Shown: piece by piece, positions 44,578 through 55,918 of the stretch
Layout of the letters: each line of letters starts with the position of its first letter
Numbering within the stretch: position 1 is the first letter of the stretch
Assembly: GCF_022605725.1 (NCBI RefSeq)
Contig: NC_065549.1
Span: 19,249,614-19,313,613 of the forward strand
DNA from: Anthonomus grandis grandis
Lineage: Eukaryota > Arthropoda > Insecta > Coleoptera > Curculionidae
Length of the DNA stretch: 64,000 nucleotides
Direction: 5' to 3'
Position numbers and translations under genes: made by a program
Notes under the pieces: generated by a model
Told to the model about the DNA's origin: nothing
What the model saw: only the letters and a program-made list of their open reading frames with translations
Database searches by the model: none

Positions 44578-47560
44578 GAACACGGACGTGACATGTCATG
44601 ACCACGGACATGATCTATTTTCTTGCTAGTACAAAAATTTTAGTTTTTTAAATTATTTTAAACTATAAAATTAATGCATTTTAATAGATTTAAATAAAAA
44701 ACATGATTCAAAATGAAACTTTATTCTTTTAATGATTTTTATAACTGACAGTAAGAAAGTAAGTAATCTTATATAATTTATAAAAATGTTATAAACAACA
44801 CTTATTTCCTAAAACAAGTTTGGGATGGAACTTAAATTTTTAAAAAGGTATTCGTCTTTCTTCTCAAGATACTTAGGAGGATCTAATACCATTTGAATTT
44901 CCTGTTCTTCAATGACAGCTATTTTGACAGCTATTCTGGTATTTCTGGATATTCAAACGTTTTAGTTCCAGTTTTTTTGAAAAATTTAACAGTATATTCT
45001 TTGTTTGAATCTACGGATAATATACACGCCACATAATGTCGATAAATTTTTTTCCCAACAATTTCAAAACAACAAACATATTTTTTTTAAACTGGTGAAT
45101 CTGTTTTTTTTTTAATTTTTGAAAGTGGTATATCATCACTTGTATCACTGTCAGATCCATAAATGTCATTGTATTGTAGGCGTTCGTGAACTGGTGAACC
45201 AGAAATTATCGTCGTCATCATCATCCTTTCCATCTTCCAAAATATTATGAGATTTATACACCAATTTGCCCAAGTTGTAGTGACTGCAAGTTGTATGACA
45301 ATTTTGGCAGCTCAGCCTTCTAACATAGATGGTATTCGGTTCAGTACGATGCCATACTAACTGGTGGGCTCGCAATGTTCCTTTAAAACTTGGAATGTCA
45401 TTTGAAACCAGTTTGTCCATTTCGATAAAGTTTTGGTCATCAATCGGTATAATGTGGATCCCTTTGCAAGCTTGCTTAAGTTCTTGAATCAGTATTTCTA
45501 AAGTGGATATATCTTTTCCTCTTCCTACTAAGCTATCCGCAGTGCGCTTCAAGCACCCGCCGACACCATCTGGCGCACCTTTTCCATGCCCAGCTTCACT
45601 AAAATGCCACACCATATTTTTAACGTTAAGTACTTTTGTTAGATGTGAAGACGCTAGGTAAAACATTGATTTATTGCGATACTGGGTCGATGGCCCATCG
45701 CTGCAAAATGAATGGTTTTTAAATTTGGAACATTTTTTTTTACTTCCTGTAATAGCGGGTCTAAATGTGCACAAATCGCAGCAGGGTCATGTCTTAAACA
45801 GTTAGAAAGGGTGCAATAAGACTCAGGTTTCATATCGCCACCATAATAGATAACACAGTTGTGCAAACTAATTTGCTGCTTTGACGCCCCAAAGTGAGAA
45901 ACCTGAACTTCGGAAGCATATTTTAGGACATAATTTTCTGAAAAGTCCATGTGGATTAGTACTGTTGTATCCGACAGTGACTTTTTAACTAAATCAATTG
46001 CAGCGTACTGGTGATTTATGTTACAAATATGTTGCATAAATCCGTTTAACGTGGCTTTAAAAATATTCACTATAGTTCTTCTTTGGTGCAAATTTTCGTT
46101 AACTTGACGGTCTTCGAACATATTTTTTGCTGACCCTTAATATCAACTTCATGTCTCTGAATAGCCTACGTTTGATAGGATATTTGTTCGTTTTTTTCAT
46201 AATGATTAAAATTAACGTTTGTATCTTTGCACCGCTCACATACCCGTTCCAAACATAATTCTTTGGGAAATTGATCACAGCAAATACGTTTTATTACCTC
46301 ATTAATACTTGATTCGTTAATAATGGAATGTTTCTTAAGACTTTCCAATATAAGGCCCATATTTGCATGCTGTTTGCACAAACACGTCTCTCTATTCTTA
46401 TAATTGGGAGACAAAATCCAAAATGGACGAAACTTGCAAAATGTCGAATAGCTCAACTTTTTAAAATTAGGGTATAAAGCTGTAAACTTTTTGTAAAGAT
46501 TCAGAAGCGTATCATTTAACAGCCGCTTCTGTTTCTTAACTTTGTGTTTTGTAATTGTTTCTTTTTTTCCGGCTGTTATTCTGCTATTTTCATCTTTTTC
46601 TATTTCATCTAAGATTCTTGCTTCTATATCTTGCTTGTGTATGTGCTTCTTTCTTCCATCTGATGTGAGCTTCGCCAAATGTGTAAGAAATTTGTATTTT
46701 TTTACCACTTCACCATTAAGCATCGATAGAAAATAGACCTTTCTCATTTTTATTTTTGCTTTCCCGGGAATAGTTTTCTTTTACCTGCTCTTCAATCACT
46801 TCAGCAAATAAAAGTTTTTTTTACAGCTGAGGGTAGGTACCGAATATTTTTTTAACAAGTTGCTGACGTTTAGGACTTTGTATTTTAGAAAGGTGACGAT
46901 GATTTGCTCTGCTTCCTTGGGGTTTATATTTATTCACGCGCTTTTTTAGGGTATTTACTAAGAGCTCCAAATCCCAAATCTTTTTTTTCGTTTCGTTTCG
47001 TTTTTGTGTTTCGGTTTCTCCTCGCTAGTTTTTGTCCTCTTATTTGTTGAGGAGTAATGTTTCTCGATCCGCTTGGCCCAGGAATATCTTCTAATATCGG
47101 TAAAGGGCTGGATGGTGGGGTGTTGTAGTTAAGAAAATTATTTTCATTTTCAGCGTGTTTTTCGGCATCTTTTTTTCTCTCCCTATAACGTCTTGAACGA
47201 TTTCTCGACTTCGTTTTTTTCGTTCCCTATCTTTTCTTTTCTCTTCTTCATATCGCACAGGATCAGATTTAATTTTTTCTCTTGCTTTGCGCATACTTAA
47301 TTTCTTCGCTTCTCTTCTTTTTTCTAGATCTCGATCGCATATTTTCTTTGTTCTAGCCATTTAATACCTTAAAAAAAGTGTTTTTTAGTTGATGCATTAG
47401 TGGGTTATCTAAAGCTTCGCAATAAATATCTTTTTATAGATTATAAGCTCATAAAGAAAAAGTTGTTAAAAATACTTTTATTGTGTATAAATAATATTTA
47501 ATTGTCCACGGAATCACGTCCATGGCCAACTTGTCCACGGACGTGAGTGATGGAAAATTA
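44575..47560 (-). mobile_element. Second DDD-type DNA transposon, ends approximate
   Basis: A decayed transposase gene on the minus strand is bracketed by clusters of a CCACGGAC(G/A)TGA-like motif: 44581 and 44602 on the left, about 47508 and 47534 on the right. I take these as subterminal binding repeats and set the ends beside them. A clean terminal repeat and target duplication were not resolved. Confidence 0.6.
44860..47360 (-). pseudogene. DDD-type transposase of the second element, several frameshifts
   Basis: The N-terminus (47360) is a charged helix: LEKRREAKKLSMRKAREKIK and RYEEEKRKDRERKKRSRE. The middle (46747-46166) has KKLSYSTFCKFRPFWIL and CLCKQHANMG, then CERCK, likely zinc ligands. 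The catalytic core (46121-45166) has HMDFSENYVLKYASEVQ (Asp), then FCSDGPSTQYRNKSMFYL (Asp) split by a frameshift near 45715, and EAGHGKGAPDGVGGCLKRTA. The end (below 45165) shows YVCCFEIVGKKIYRHYVACI with stops. The DF-S, SDGP-QYRNK and GHGKG pattern parallels the three Asp boxes of the Sola-like protein at 34.8-37 kb but the two are different families. Confidence 0.72.
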
Positions 47561-47989
47561 CCTTTTGACGGTTTAAAATTATAGATTTTTAGGTTAGGTT
47601 ACAAAACTTCTGTGCAACAATGTTTATTTGTATTTTTCTTTATGATAATACGTATTTAACATTAATAAGATTATTATCCTTACCTTTTTGGCTGCTCACA
47701 GACGTGATCACAGTGCTTGAAACAACAGGTATCACTTTTTTAGTGATATTTTATTCACGTTCTATGGTTACAAAAAATAAGGAAATATATATTTTTTATT
47801 TTAATTTTTAATTACGTAAAAAGAAGAAAATTTCTTTTGTATAAAGAATTTTTCTAAGGTTATGTAATTTCCCGCAGTTTCAGGAGAATGACCCTAAAAT
47901 TAATTTGTTGAAAATTATTAAAACTATTTGGTCAATATATTGGTTATCGGATTCCAAACTAGCTTGTTTAACAATTGCATTTTATAACA
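47561..47989. other. AT-rich spacer, no gene seen
   Basis: A further CACAGACGTGATCACAGTG at about 47698 resembles the motif of the neighbouring element. No coding signal. Confidence 0.35.
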
Positions 47990-49080
47990 ATATTAATGAT
48001 CTTTGATTATTGAAAGCCTTGGTAATTCGAGATATAAAACCTAGATTTTTTAGAGTTTTTTCAACAATATTTTCTATATGAACGTCGAGGAGAAATTTGG
48101 AATCCAATGCCACACGTATCCAAATTCTTAATACACTCTACATATGTCAAGGTAGTGCCTCCGCGAGAGACATCACATTTGTTTTGTGTGTGAACTGCTC
48201 TTCTACTAAAGAATATAGAATGACATTTTCTGTATTAATAAATAATTTTTTTAAGGTACAATACCTTTCAAAATAGAAAGCTTAGCTACCTTTTTTTAGG
48301 TTGCAAGGCAAGAAAATCTGATACCGCTTGATTGTTATAAAGATTTTTAGATTATTTGCATATGCAAGATATTTAAAAATTGATAAACATTGACCAATTG
48401 TTGTTTAAAAAGACTGAAAACAATGTCGGTCCCAAATGAGTACCTTGCGGTACGTACTAGTTAATACAAGAAGACCTTTATCCATTTATGACAATATGTT
48501 GAGAGCGATCCGTTGAGTAATTTTTTAATTAGAGTTTGAGTAGGGTCCCGTGCACACCGAAATTCTCCAACCTTATGAAAAGTGTGGGGTGATGAACCTT
48601 ATCAAAAGATTTGGAAAACTCGGTGTACAAGGCACATGTTTCCCGATCCTTCTCGATATTACTATAATGAATTTTATAATGAATAAATGGTACTGAATTA
48701 GTTATTGGTCCAAATATTGAGCAAAATGCCCGCTGGACTAAACAGTGGTTCTACAAGGTATGCAAAGGCTCACACAAGCCAGAACAGGATTTTAGAAAAA
48801 ATTAAGGGAATCCGTGTGGACCAGGTCTTTTTTTAGGATTTTTAGATATAAGTGCAGATTTAATGTTATTTTTATGAATATTGTTAGCTACAAAAAACCC
48901 TTTTAACATCGACTAGGCTAATTAAAGCTGGTGTATCAGAAAGTACAAATACTTCACTAAAATATTGTGGAAAAAGTTCACTAATGCCAATACAAATGGA
49001 AGATTCCTGATTATTAAATGTCTTTTTTTTCCCGTAAATAATAATTTTTGTTATAAAAAAATACAAAATTTGTTTTTCTG
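47990..49080 (-). pseudogene. Decayed LINE reverse transcriptase
   Basis: On the minus strand: ISELFPQYFSEVFVLSD (about 48960), then degraded ETCALYTEFSKSFDKVHH (about 48620) and the altered VPQGTHLGPTLFSV box (about 48440), and a final VALDSKFLLDVHI (about 48100). Many stops. It is CR1/Jockey-like. Confidence 0.68.
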
Positions 49081-49768
49081 TGAAAAACTGACTAAAAATA
49101 TTTAACGTCTTTCACAATGTTTTTTTCGGTTTTATAAATCTAATCGTTATAATCATTGTTTGCCTTACCTATTGCGTCGGTTTGAGAAGTTGTAATCGGC
49201 TTGTCGGCTACTTTTAATTAGGCTGATTGTGTCATTATAAAATCTTAAAGGGTAGTCTCTTGTTCATCTTAATTTTACGAGTATATGGTTGATAACAATG
49301 TTTATTCTACTTCATAAAAACCTACAAGGTTAATGTTTAGTACTATAGTTAATATGAAAATTATTATTAATAGTTGCCTGGAAAGCTGAAGCATTAACAA
49401 AAGCTTTTTGCACTGCTAGAATTCTTAGAAGGAAGAGCAGGCTACTAAGGTGTAGTAACATGAATTGAGTACGATTTGATATAAAGTTATAATTTTGGAA
49501 TTTTACACTAAATATTTAGGCATCTCTAATTAATAACAGCGATTCTGACCCCACATACAGCGTGTATAAACCAAAGGGGATATGCAGCAACTAAACATTA
49601 CTCTAGAAATTATACAGATTACAAATTAATTACTACAAGTACAAGTATAAAAAAATACATAATAAAGAAGCGGCCGTTTGATATCACAGCTAAGAACTTC
49701 AGATAGAAACGGAACGGCAGTACTGTGGCTGTTCCTATCTTGAGTAAACCAATGGCCAACCGACAGCT
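49081..49768. other. AT-rich spacer, no gene seen
   Basis: No coding or paired repeat feature recognised. Confidence 0.35.
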
Positions 49769-51060
49769 ATACAGGGTGTCCCACAATCAACGTCACAGGC
49801 TGCAATTTTTAATTTTTAAATATATTTTTTTAAGAAAATGTATTTTTAATAGTTTTAGGACCACTACCCAAAATTACTTAAAAAAACTACCGCCGATAAA
49901 TGCATTCCCTTAAAACCACCTTAACTTTTTTTTTTCAAATGGCACCACCATTATTTCTTTTAATTTTTGAAATGCTTGTAATTGTAAAGTTATTAATTCA
50001 ATTTCATAAAAAAATCATGTGTTCACAACAACGTAAGGAATTTTTTAAATTAAAATGTTTCTGTCGCAAAAATTAAAATAGCAAGTTTCTTTTCAAATTC
50101 AATATATTTATTATAAAATATTTTAACGTCATATTAATCTGTTTTACAAAATTTAAATCTATTATTTAATTAAATGCTCAAATTGAGCTCCATCAGCTTC
50201 CACGCAAGCTTCATATCGCCAAAAGATTTATCTGGTGCAAGCTGCAGTAATCATGGGAGCAGTAATTGTTCGAAAGGTTTTACGAATTTCGGTTTTTAAG
50301 CTCTTCAGGATTATTGGATAGTCGTTGGTAAACAGTATTTTTTAAATAACCCCAGACAAAAAATCCATCTGGAATAATAGGACCCCTATTTATAAGCCAC
50401 CTATGAGGAAATCTATTATTTAAATAATCTGTAATAATTTAGGCACTATATGGGGTGGAGCGCCATCTTGTTGCTAAATCATTAAATTCCGCTCTAAAAT
50501 AGGCACGTCTTCTAATAGTTCCCATAGTGAATTTTGGAGAAAATTTAAATACTGCTCTGAAGTTATTGTACATACCTTCATAAAAGTACGGTCTAATAAA
50601 ATATCAGAGCAATAATGTGCATTATGTCTATTATAACTATCCCATTATTATGGAATCTACTTTCATCAGTCCAACAGATTTGTGACAAAACTTCGGGATT
50701 GTCATGAATTAAAACCCGAAGGGCTGCAGTTAACTCTATTCTTTGTTGGTAATTACTAGGGCGAAGTCGTACTACGTGGATTTTAGAAGGTCGATGTTTG
50801 CTGAATGGTACTTCTTGCAATATTACATTTTCTTGCGATAGTGCAAATGGAAACATGTGGATTTACTGCAACATAAGCTAACACAGATCTAATATTTTCC
50901 TCATTTCTTGCTGTCATTTTATGATAGGAATGTTTTAAATTTGGAAATAATCCGGTGCGCATTTCTTCCTCCACTCTTGAAAACGACTTATATGAGGGTA
51001 TAAGACGATTAGGAAAACTTTCTCGATAAAACATTTCTGCTTAACGACAATTTTTTCTAC
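49769..51060 (-). pseudogene. mariner-related element, one end and a decayed transposase
   Basis: The left end is ACAGGGTGTCCCACAATCAA at 49769. No matching right end was found. The minus-strand transposase begins near 51034 with SFPNRLIPSYKSFSRVEEEM and LAYVAVNPHVSICTIARKC (helix-turn-helix), then HVVRLRPSNYQQRIE, and ICWTDESRFHNNGIV with the first catalytic Asp (about 50660). Stops follow. A last recognisable part, NRGPIIPDGFFVWGYLKNTV near 50370, corresponds to the third Asp region with residues missing. Confidence 0.75.
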
Positions 51061-51260
51061 ATTATCTATAAATAAGAAGCATATCGACATATCCATTTGG
51101 AGTAAAAAGTAGCGGCATTAGGCAAGACAATAGCAAAAGCCATGGAACTAAAATGTGTATGACCTATACAAAAAGGCAACAAAACTGAATATTAAAAATA
51201 ACAGAATACCAAAACGGATATTGCCAATTTAAAGAATGCATGTTATATATTTATATCTTA

Positions 51261-51326
51261 TATTATTTTAAATGCTATAAAAAAAATGTTATGGCCAATT
51301 ATTTTATAGCATTTAAAATTATATAA
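51261..51326. repeat. Hairpin with about 20-bp arms
   Basis: ATTTTAAATGCTATAAAA and its inverse TTTTATAGCATTTAAAAT enclose a 20-base loop. It may be the centre of a decayed MITE. Confidence 0.6.
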
Positions 51327-51503
51327 GTTAAATTATTTGTTTACGGATTCAAAAATACCTACGCTATGCCGCTGATAATTTTTAGTTAGTGGCAATAGTG
51401 TTTGAAGCGTTATTGTTAAATAGTCTTGTTCTTTTTAACTTGTTTGAATTACTTAAATAAAATACTAATAACTTGAAGATTTGCTAATATTTTTAACAAA
51501 GGC

Positions 51504-51533
51504 GGTCTTTTATCTGATCTATGATAAAAGACC
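51504..51533. repeat. Short hairpin
   Basis: GGTCTTTTAT pairs with ATAAAAGACC across a 10-base loop. Function unknown. Confidence 0.4.
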
Positions 51534-52265
51534 ACCATGATAGACCCGAATAAATGAAATTACGAGATATCATTGCAAAAAAAGTGGACTAGGAGAGGAC
51601 ATGAAGTTAGGATCTTGTAATATTGCGACACAAACACACAAGAAAAAGTTCTTTAGAATTCCGGAGGAGCTCTTTATAGACTCTATCATAATTACTTACC
51701 TTGAAGTGATTATTACTTATAGTAAATACTAAAATACACCCTTAGCAAATCTTAACCATGTCACGAAAAGATCTAACAGAATGTTGCCAACTCTTGATTT
51801 CCTTACCTTGCACGAAGGGCATCCTTCAAAGGTCCTTTAAAGGCTAAGAATTAAAACTTCAAAAGTTTCAAAGCGCTATTCAAAAATTATAAGTGAATAA
51901 CTTACATTAAATCAATAAGAAGTGATAAAAATACTTTTAAAGATTTTTAATAGGGTTCTCTAATATGCAATTAAGCAATACATGTCCTGCAAATGTATAA
52001 CAATAAATCCACCAAAGCCGGTTTCTGAAGGTGGTAGACAATGGTACAGTGAAAACATCTTGTCGGACTTGCATTGTCTTATTTATTTATTGTAACACGA
52101 CGTTTCGGTTGGTAAGTATCTCCAACCGTTATCAAGTGTAAACTGAAAGCAAACTACTATTCTATAGGCTTATATACTAGATGTGTGCAGCGATATGGAA
52201 GGGGAGGGAAGGGAGGGAAAGTCATCCGTGAAAAAGAGTTGGAGGGGGGAAGGACACGCGTCTCT

Positions 52266-52853
52266 CTAGATCCTACACTGTCCTGAGAGTAGAGGCTTCC
52301 AGATGTTGGGTATATCGACGCTTGGCTGGCTGAAGATCCTCTGATTCTGTGAAATGAAAGCTGCCTCTACGAACTTCCTCTTCCGCCAGTGCTGTTCCTT
52401 GTGCAGAATCTTGGCTTCTGACCAATGGATATTGTGTCCATTATGCCACGCGTGCTCTGCTATCCCGGATTTGGAAACCTCTCCTCTTTGGGTCCAGCTG
52501 CGATGTTCCTTCGCTCTGATTTCTAGGGGGCGCTTCGTTTCACCTATGTATGAGTCACCGCACTCACATGGGATCCGGTAGACGCAATTTTTGGTATCCA
52601 CCATGCCATCTGGTTTGGTCTTTGAAACCACGCTTCTGATAGTGGTGCTAGATCTAAAGGCAGTTCTAATATTGTACTTGCTGGCAATGCGTCGGATTTG
52701 TTCCGATGTACCCCTAATGTAAGGTATGGGTAGAAGTCTGGTTGTCGTGGTGGCCTCGTCTCTGATTTGATTTGGACGCGTCCTTTGGATGGTCCTACTT
52801 ATTAGCTTCTTTGGATATCCATTCTGTTGTAGGTCTTTGTAGATGGTATCCAC
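52266..52853 (-). CDS. Penelope-like GIY-YIG endonuclease part, minus copy
   Basis: A 195-residue open frame. It begins in the reverse transcriptase-endonuclease linker (TIYKDLQQNGYPKKLISRTI) and contains the GIY-YIG nuclease: CVYRIPCECGDSYIGET, then RPLEIRAKEHRSWTQ with the conserved Arg, and SGIAEHAWHNGHNIHW. It ends GQCRI. Penelope-type endonucleases nick target DNA for reverse transcription. This copy lacks the reverse transcriptase core, which is 5' truncated at 52940. Confidence 0.85.
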   Translation of the reverse strand: MDTIYKDLQQNGYPKKLISRTIQRTRPNQIRDEATTTTRLLPIPYIRGTSEQIRRIASKYNIRTAFRSSTTIRSVVSKTKPDGMVDTKNCVYRIPCECGDSYIGETKRPLEIRAKEHRSWTQRGEVSKSGIAEHAWHNGHNIHWSEAKILHKEQHWRKRKFVEAAFISQNQRIFSQPSVDIPNIWKPLLSGQCRI

Positions 52854-53249
52854 TTCAGTCTTGAGATCCTCGTCGTTTCTACAGATGGTTCGAGCTCTAT
52901 TGTAGAGGGATCTTATGATGCCTACTTTGGTGGTTGCAGGACCTTTTCTAGATGTTCTCGTTAAAAAGGTCGGCGGAAATTTACGAACTTCAGTTTATAG
53001 AAAACCAACACACACGGGCCAGTATCTGCACTATGAGTCCAACCATCCTGCAACCACCAAAGTAGGCATCATAAGATCCCTCTACAATAGAGCTCGAACC
53101 ATCTGTAGAAACGACGAGGATCTCAAGACTGAAGTGGATACCATCTACAAAGACCTACAACAGAATGGATATCCAAAGAAGCTAATAAGTAGGACCATCC
53201 AAAGGACGCGTCCAAATCAAATCAGAGACGAGGCCACCACGACAACCAG

Positions 53250-53653
53250 TGTGCTAGCTTTAATTAAACTTGCACTGGTTCTATTTGCTATTTCTCGCAT
53301 TTACATTGTATTTCATTAAAGGCCCAAATAAAAGCCCAAATGTCACTTGTATTTATTATTTATTAAACTTCACACTTATTTATAAATTAATACTTTCTAT
53401 TATTACTTTTATAATTGAAGGAGCATACTACTATTATTAGACTAACGTAAAAATTATACAACTACAACGCTCAACGAAACACACCCACCAATGCATCAAA
53501 CGCTAGTAAACGATTACAAACTTAAAGTTAATGAGAGGGGGCTATGTTGGCGATCGAGGTCAGAGAAGAATTTCCTGGAACCCAATCCCGGTCCGAAAGA
53601 GTATTTCGCTGACGGAATATTTTCGGTGCTATACTTATTGAAATTACGGAACA
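53250..53653 (-). repeat. BEL/Pao LTR (3' LTR in element orientation)
   Basis: It starts TGTGCTAGCTTTAATTAAAC on the plus strand and ends TTACGGAACA. Matches 59695-60098 throughout as far as I can read. Confidence 0.95.
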
Positions 53654-53666
53654 TACCGCCCCCCTT
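53654..53666 (-). promoter_or_regulatory. Polypurine tract of the BEL/Pao element
   Basis: On the minus strand AAGGGGGGCGGTA immediately precedes the 3' LTR. It would prime plus-strand DNA synthesis. Confidence 0.8.
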
Positions 53667-53788
53667 GAAAGTACCACCTTTCAACAACAGAAAATTAACA
53701 AAGTAATTTCAATTTAAAACTGCTAATTAAACTTAAATCTACTTACTAATACATAATTATAACTAAATTATTCTTTATTACAATTATA

Positions 53789-55783
53789 TTACAAAGGCAA
53801 AACACACAATTTTGCAATGGCACGTTTAAATTCACCATGATTAGTTTTAACTAATACAACACGTGTGACGTTATCACTACCAGGATACAACTTCAATACG
53901 CGCCCGAGAGACCATTTTAATGGAGGCAAATTTTCTTCTTTCATTAACACAAGGTCTCCTATTTTAATCGACGGACCACTAGAATGTCGCCACTTAGAAC
54001 GCCTTATTAACTCAGTAAGACACTCTCTCTGCCACCTATTCCAAAAATTTTGTACAATTTGCTTCATGTACTGGTACCTATTTAGTCTATTTACATTTAC
54101 AGTACGCACATCCGGCTCAGGAAGAGCCACCAAAGAATCCCCTACTAAAAAATGTCCTGGGGTCAATGGTAATAGGTCATTTGGATCATTTGACAATGCA
54201 CTAAGCGGCCGGGAATTAAGACAAGCTTCAATTTGCGTAAAAACTGTTGTTAGCTCTTCGAAAGTTAACGCAGCATTACCCACAATTCGTTTTAAATGAT
54301 ATTTTGCTTGTTTTACGCTCGCCTCCCACAAACCACCAAAATGCGGGGATCTAGGAGGTATAAATTTCCAATTAATACCATCTTGCAATAAATTATTAAT
54401 TATTTTATTATTGAATTCACTACTTTTAATTTGATTTAAAAATCCTAACATTTCGTGATTTGCGCCCACAAAATTTGTGCCACAGTCAGAATAGATACTC
54501 TTACATTTACCACGACGGCTAATAAACCTCTTTAGCGCATTTAAAAAAGAATTGCTTGATAGGTCGGAAACAACCTCTAAATGAACAGCCCGAGTTACGA
54601 AGCAAACGAAGATACACAAATATGCCTTTAAAACTTTGCTATTTCGTAAAGTTGATGTTTTAATATTAAAAGGACCAGCATAGTCCACTCCACAATTATA
54701 AAACGCTCTAGTAGGCGATATTCTCTCCTCAGGCAATTCACCCATTAAAGTAGTCATATTGTATGGATTTACCTTAAAACATACTATACAATTGCGAAGT
54801 ACCCTTTTGATGATAGTAATACCTCCTAAAATCCAAAAATTATGCCTTAGATTTGCAAGTAAATTTTGTGCACCCATATGCAAATTTTTCTTATGTTCAT
54901 AATTAATTATAAGCTTACTGAAATTACAATTTTCCAATATTATAGGAAATTTTTTATCATAAGAAATTGCAGCCTTGCTAATGCGGCCACCAACACGCAA
55001 AACAGAATTTTTATCCAAAAAGGGATTTAACGAAATTAATTTACTTGATCGAGAAATAGGTTTATTATTTTGCAAAGCCTTTATTTCATCTGGAAATTCA
55101 TATGACTGAGATAATTTACACAGTATTATTAATGCCTTATCTAATTCATATGCAGTTAAATTTCCAATCAGTCTATTTTCTGGCTTTAATTTTAAATTAT
55201 TATAAAATCTTAGACATAAAGCGGTTACTCGTTTAAGTCTGAAAAAACTTGAAAACTTATTTAATAATTCAAACCTTTCTGTAACTGAGTGTAACATATA
55301 TGTATTTGAATTTTTCATATCCGGTAAGCCTTGCACAAAATTCTCCTTGCCAAAAACAGTCGGCCAATATGAAAAATCTTGCCTTAACCATTTAGGCCCT
55401 TGCCACCATAACTTGGAATTTATTAAATTATGTACACTGCATCCCCTAGAAATAAGATCAGCGGGATTTTCTTCACTGGAAACATGATTCCAAGTGCTTA
55501 TTAATTTATTATTTTGAATTTCAGCGACTCGGTGGCTAACAAAAGTATTCCATTTAGATGGATCTTCAGATAACCATGCCAGAACAATTGTCGAATCTGA
55601 CCAGCATCTAATGTCATCTATTTCCATTTTTAAAGCATGTACCGTTTTTGTTATTAAACGAGAAAGTAGCAACGCTCCACATAACTCGAGCCTTGGCAAG
55701 GTTATAGTTTTCAGAGGCGCTACTCTAGATTTGGCACAAAGAATATGAGTATTTAGTTCATTATTTGAAGACACAGATCTCAA
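53789..55783 (-). CDS. BEL/Pao Pol, C-terminal part: RNase H remainder and integrase
   Basis: 664 residues from the first Met shown, in the same frame as the upstream Gag-Pol frame. The RNase H part has TLPRLELCGALLLSRL and IRCWSDSTIVLAWL (near residue 60). The integrase has an H-H-C-C zinc region (HKKNLHMGAQNLLANL, then CIVCF), and a DDE core: GVDYAGPF (about 366), YSDCGTNFVGANHE (about 431) and GGLWEASVKQAK (about 485). The C-terminal BEL domain follows (LPLTPGHFLVGDSLVAL, WNRWQRECLTEL, SLGRVLKLYPGSD). Only one UAG (55919-55921) separates it from the frame upstream. Confidence 0.92.
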   Translation of the reverse strand: MRSVSSNNELNTHILCAKSRVAPLKTITLPRLELCGALLLSRLITKTVHALKMEIDDIRCWSDSTIVLAWLSEDPSKWNTFVSHRVAEIQNNKLISTWNHVSSEENPADLISRGCSVHNLINSKLWWQGPKWLRQDFSYWPTVFGKENFVQGLPDMKNSNTYMLHSVTERFELLNKFSSFFRLKRVTALCLRFYNNLKLKPENRLIGNLTAYELDKALIILCKLSQSYEFPDEIKALQNNKPISRSSKLISLNPFLDKNSVLRVGGRISKAAISYDKKFPIILENCNFSKLIINYEHKKNLHMGAQNLLANLRHNFWILGGITIIKRVLRNCIVCFKVNPYNMTTLMGELPEERISPTRAFYNCGVDYAGPFNIKTSTLRNSKVLKAYLCIFVCFVTRAVHLEVVSDLSSNSFLNALKRFISRRGKCKSIYSDCGTNFVGANHEMLGFLNQIKSSEFNNKIINNLLQDGINWKFIPPRSPHFGGLWEASVKQAKYHLKRIVGNAALTFEELTTVFTQIEACLNSRPLSALSNDPNDLLPLTPGHFLVGDSLVALPEPDVRTVNVNRLNRYQYMKQIVQNFWNRWQRECLTELIRRSKWRHSSGPSIKIGDLVLMKEENLPPLKWSLGRVLKLYPGSDNVTRVVLVKTNHGEFKRAIAKLCVLPL

Positions 55784-55918
55784 AATTAAACAAGCACCAT
55801 ATGCCTTCTCGGAAGAGTCACAAAAGCCATGTATCTCATTTTTTATAGAATGCCAATTTATTGCATGCCTGGATATTACTAAATTATTTAAATAAGGTAA
55901 ATCTTGATAAATTTTTTG

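Larger units (their letters stand above)
51061..52007. other. Spacer with two hairpins, no gene seen
   Basis: Holds the palindromes at 51261-51326 and 51504-51533. No coding signal. Confidence 0.4.

Noticed and set aside
53491..53706. 71-codon frame in the LTR
   Set aside because: It sits within the LTR on the strand opposite to the element's genes and is duplicated in the other LTR.
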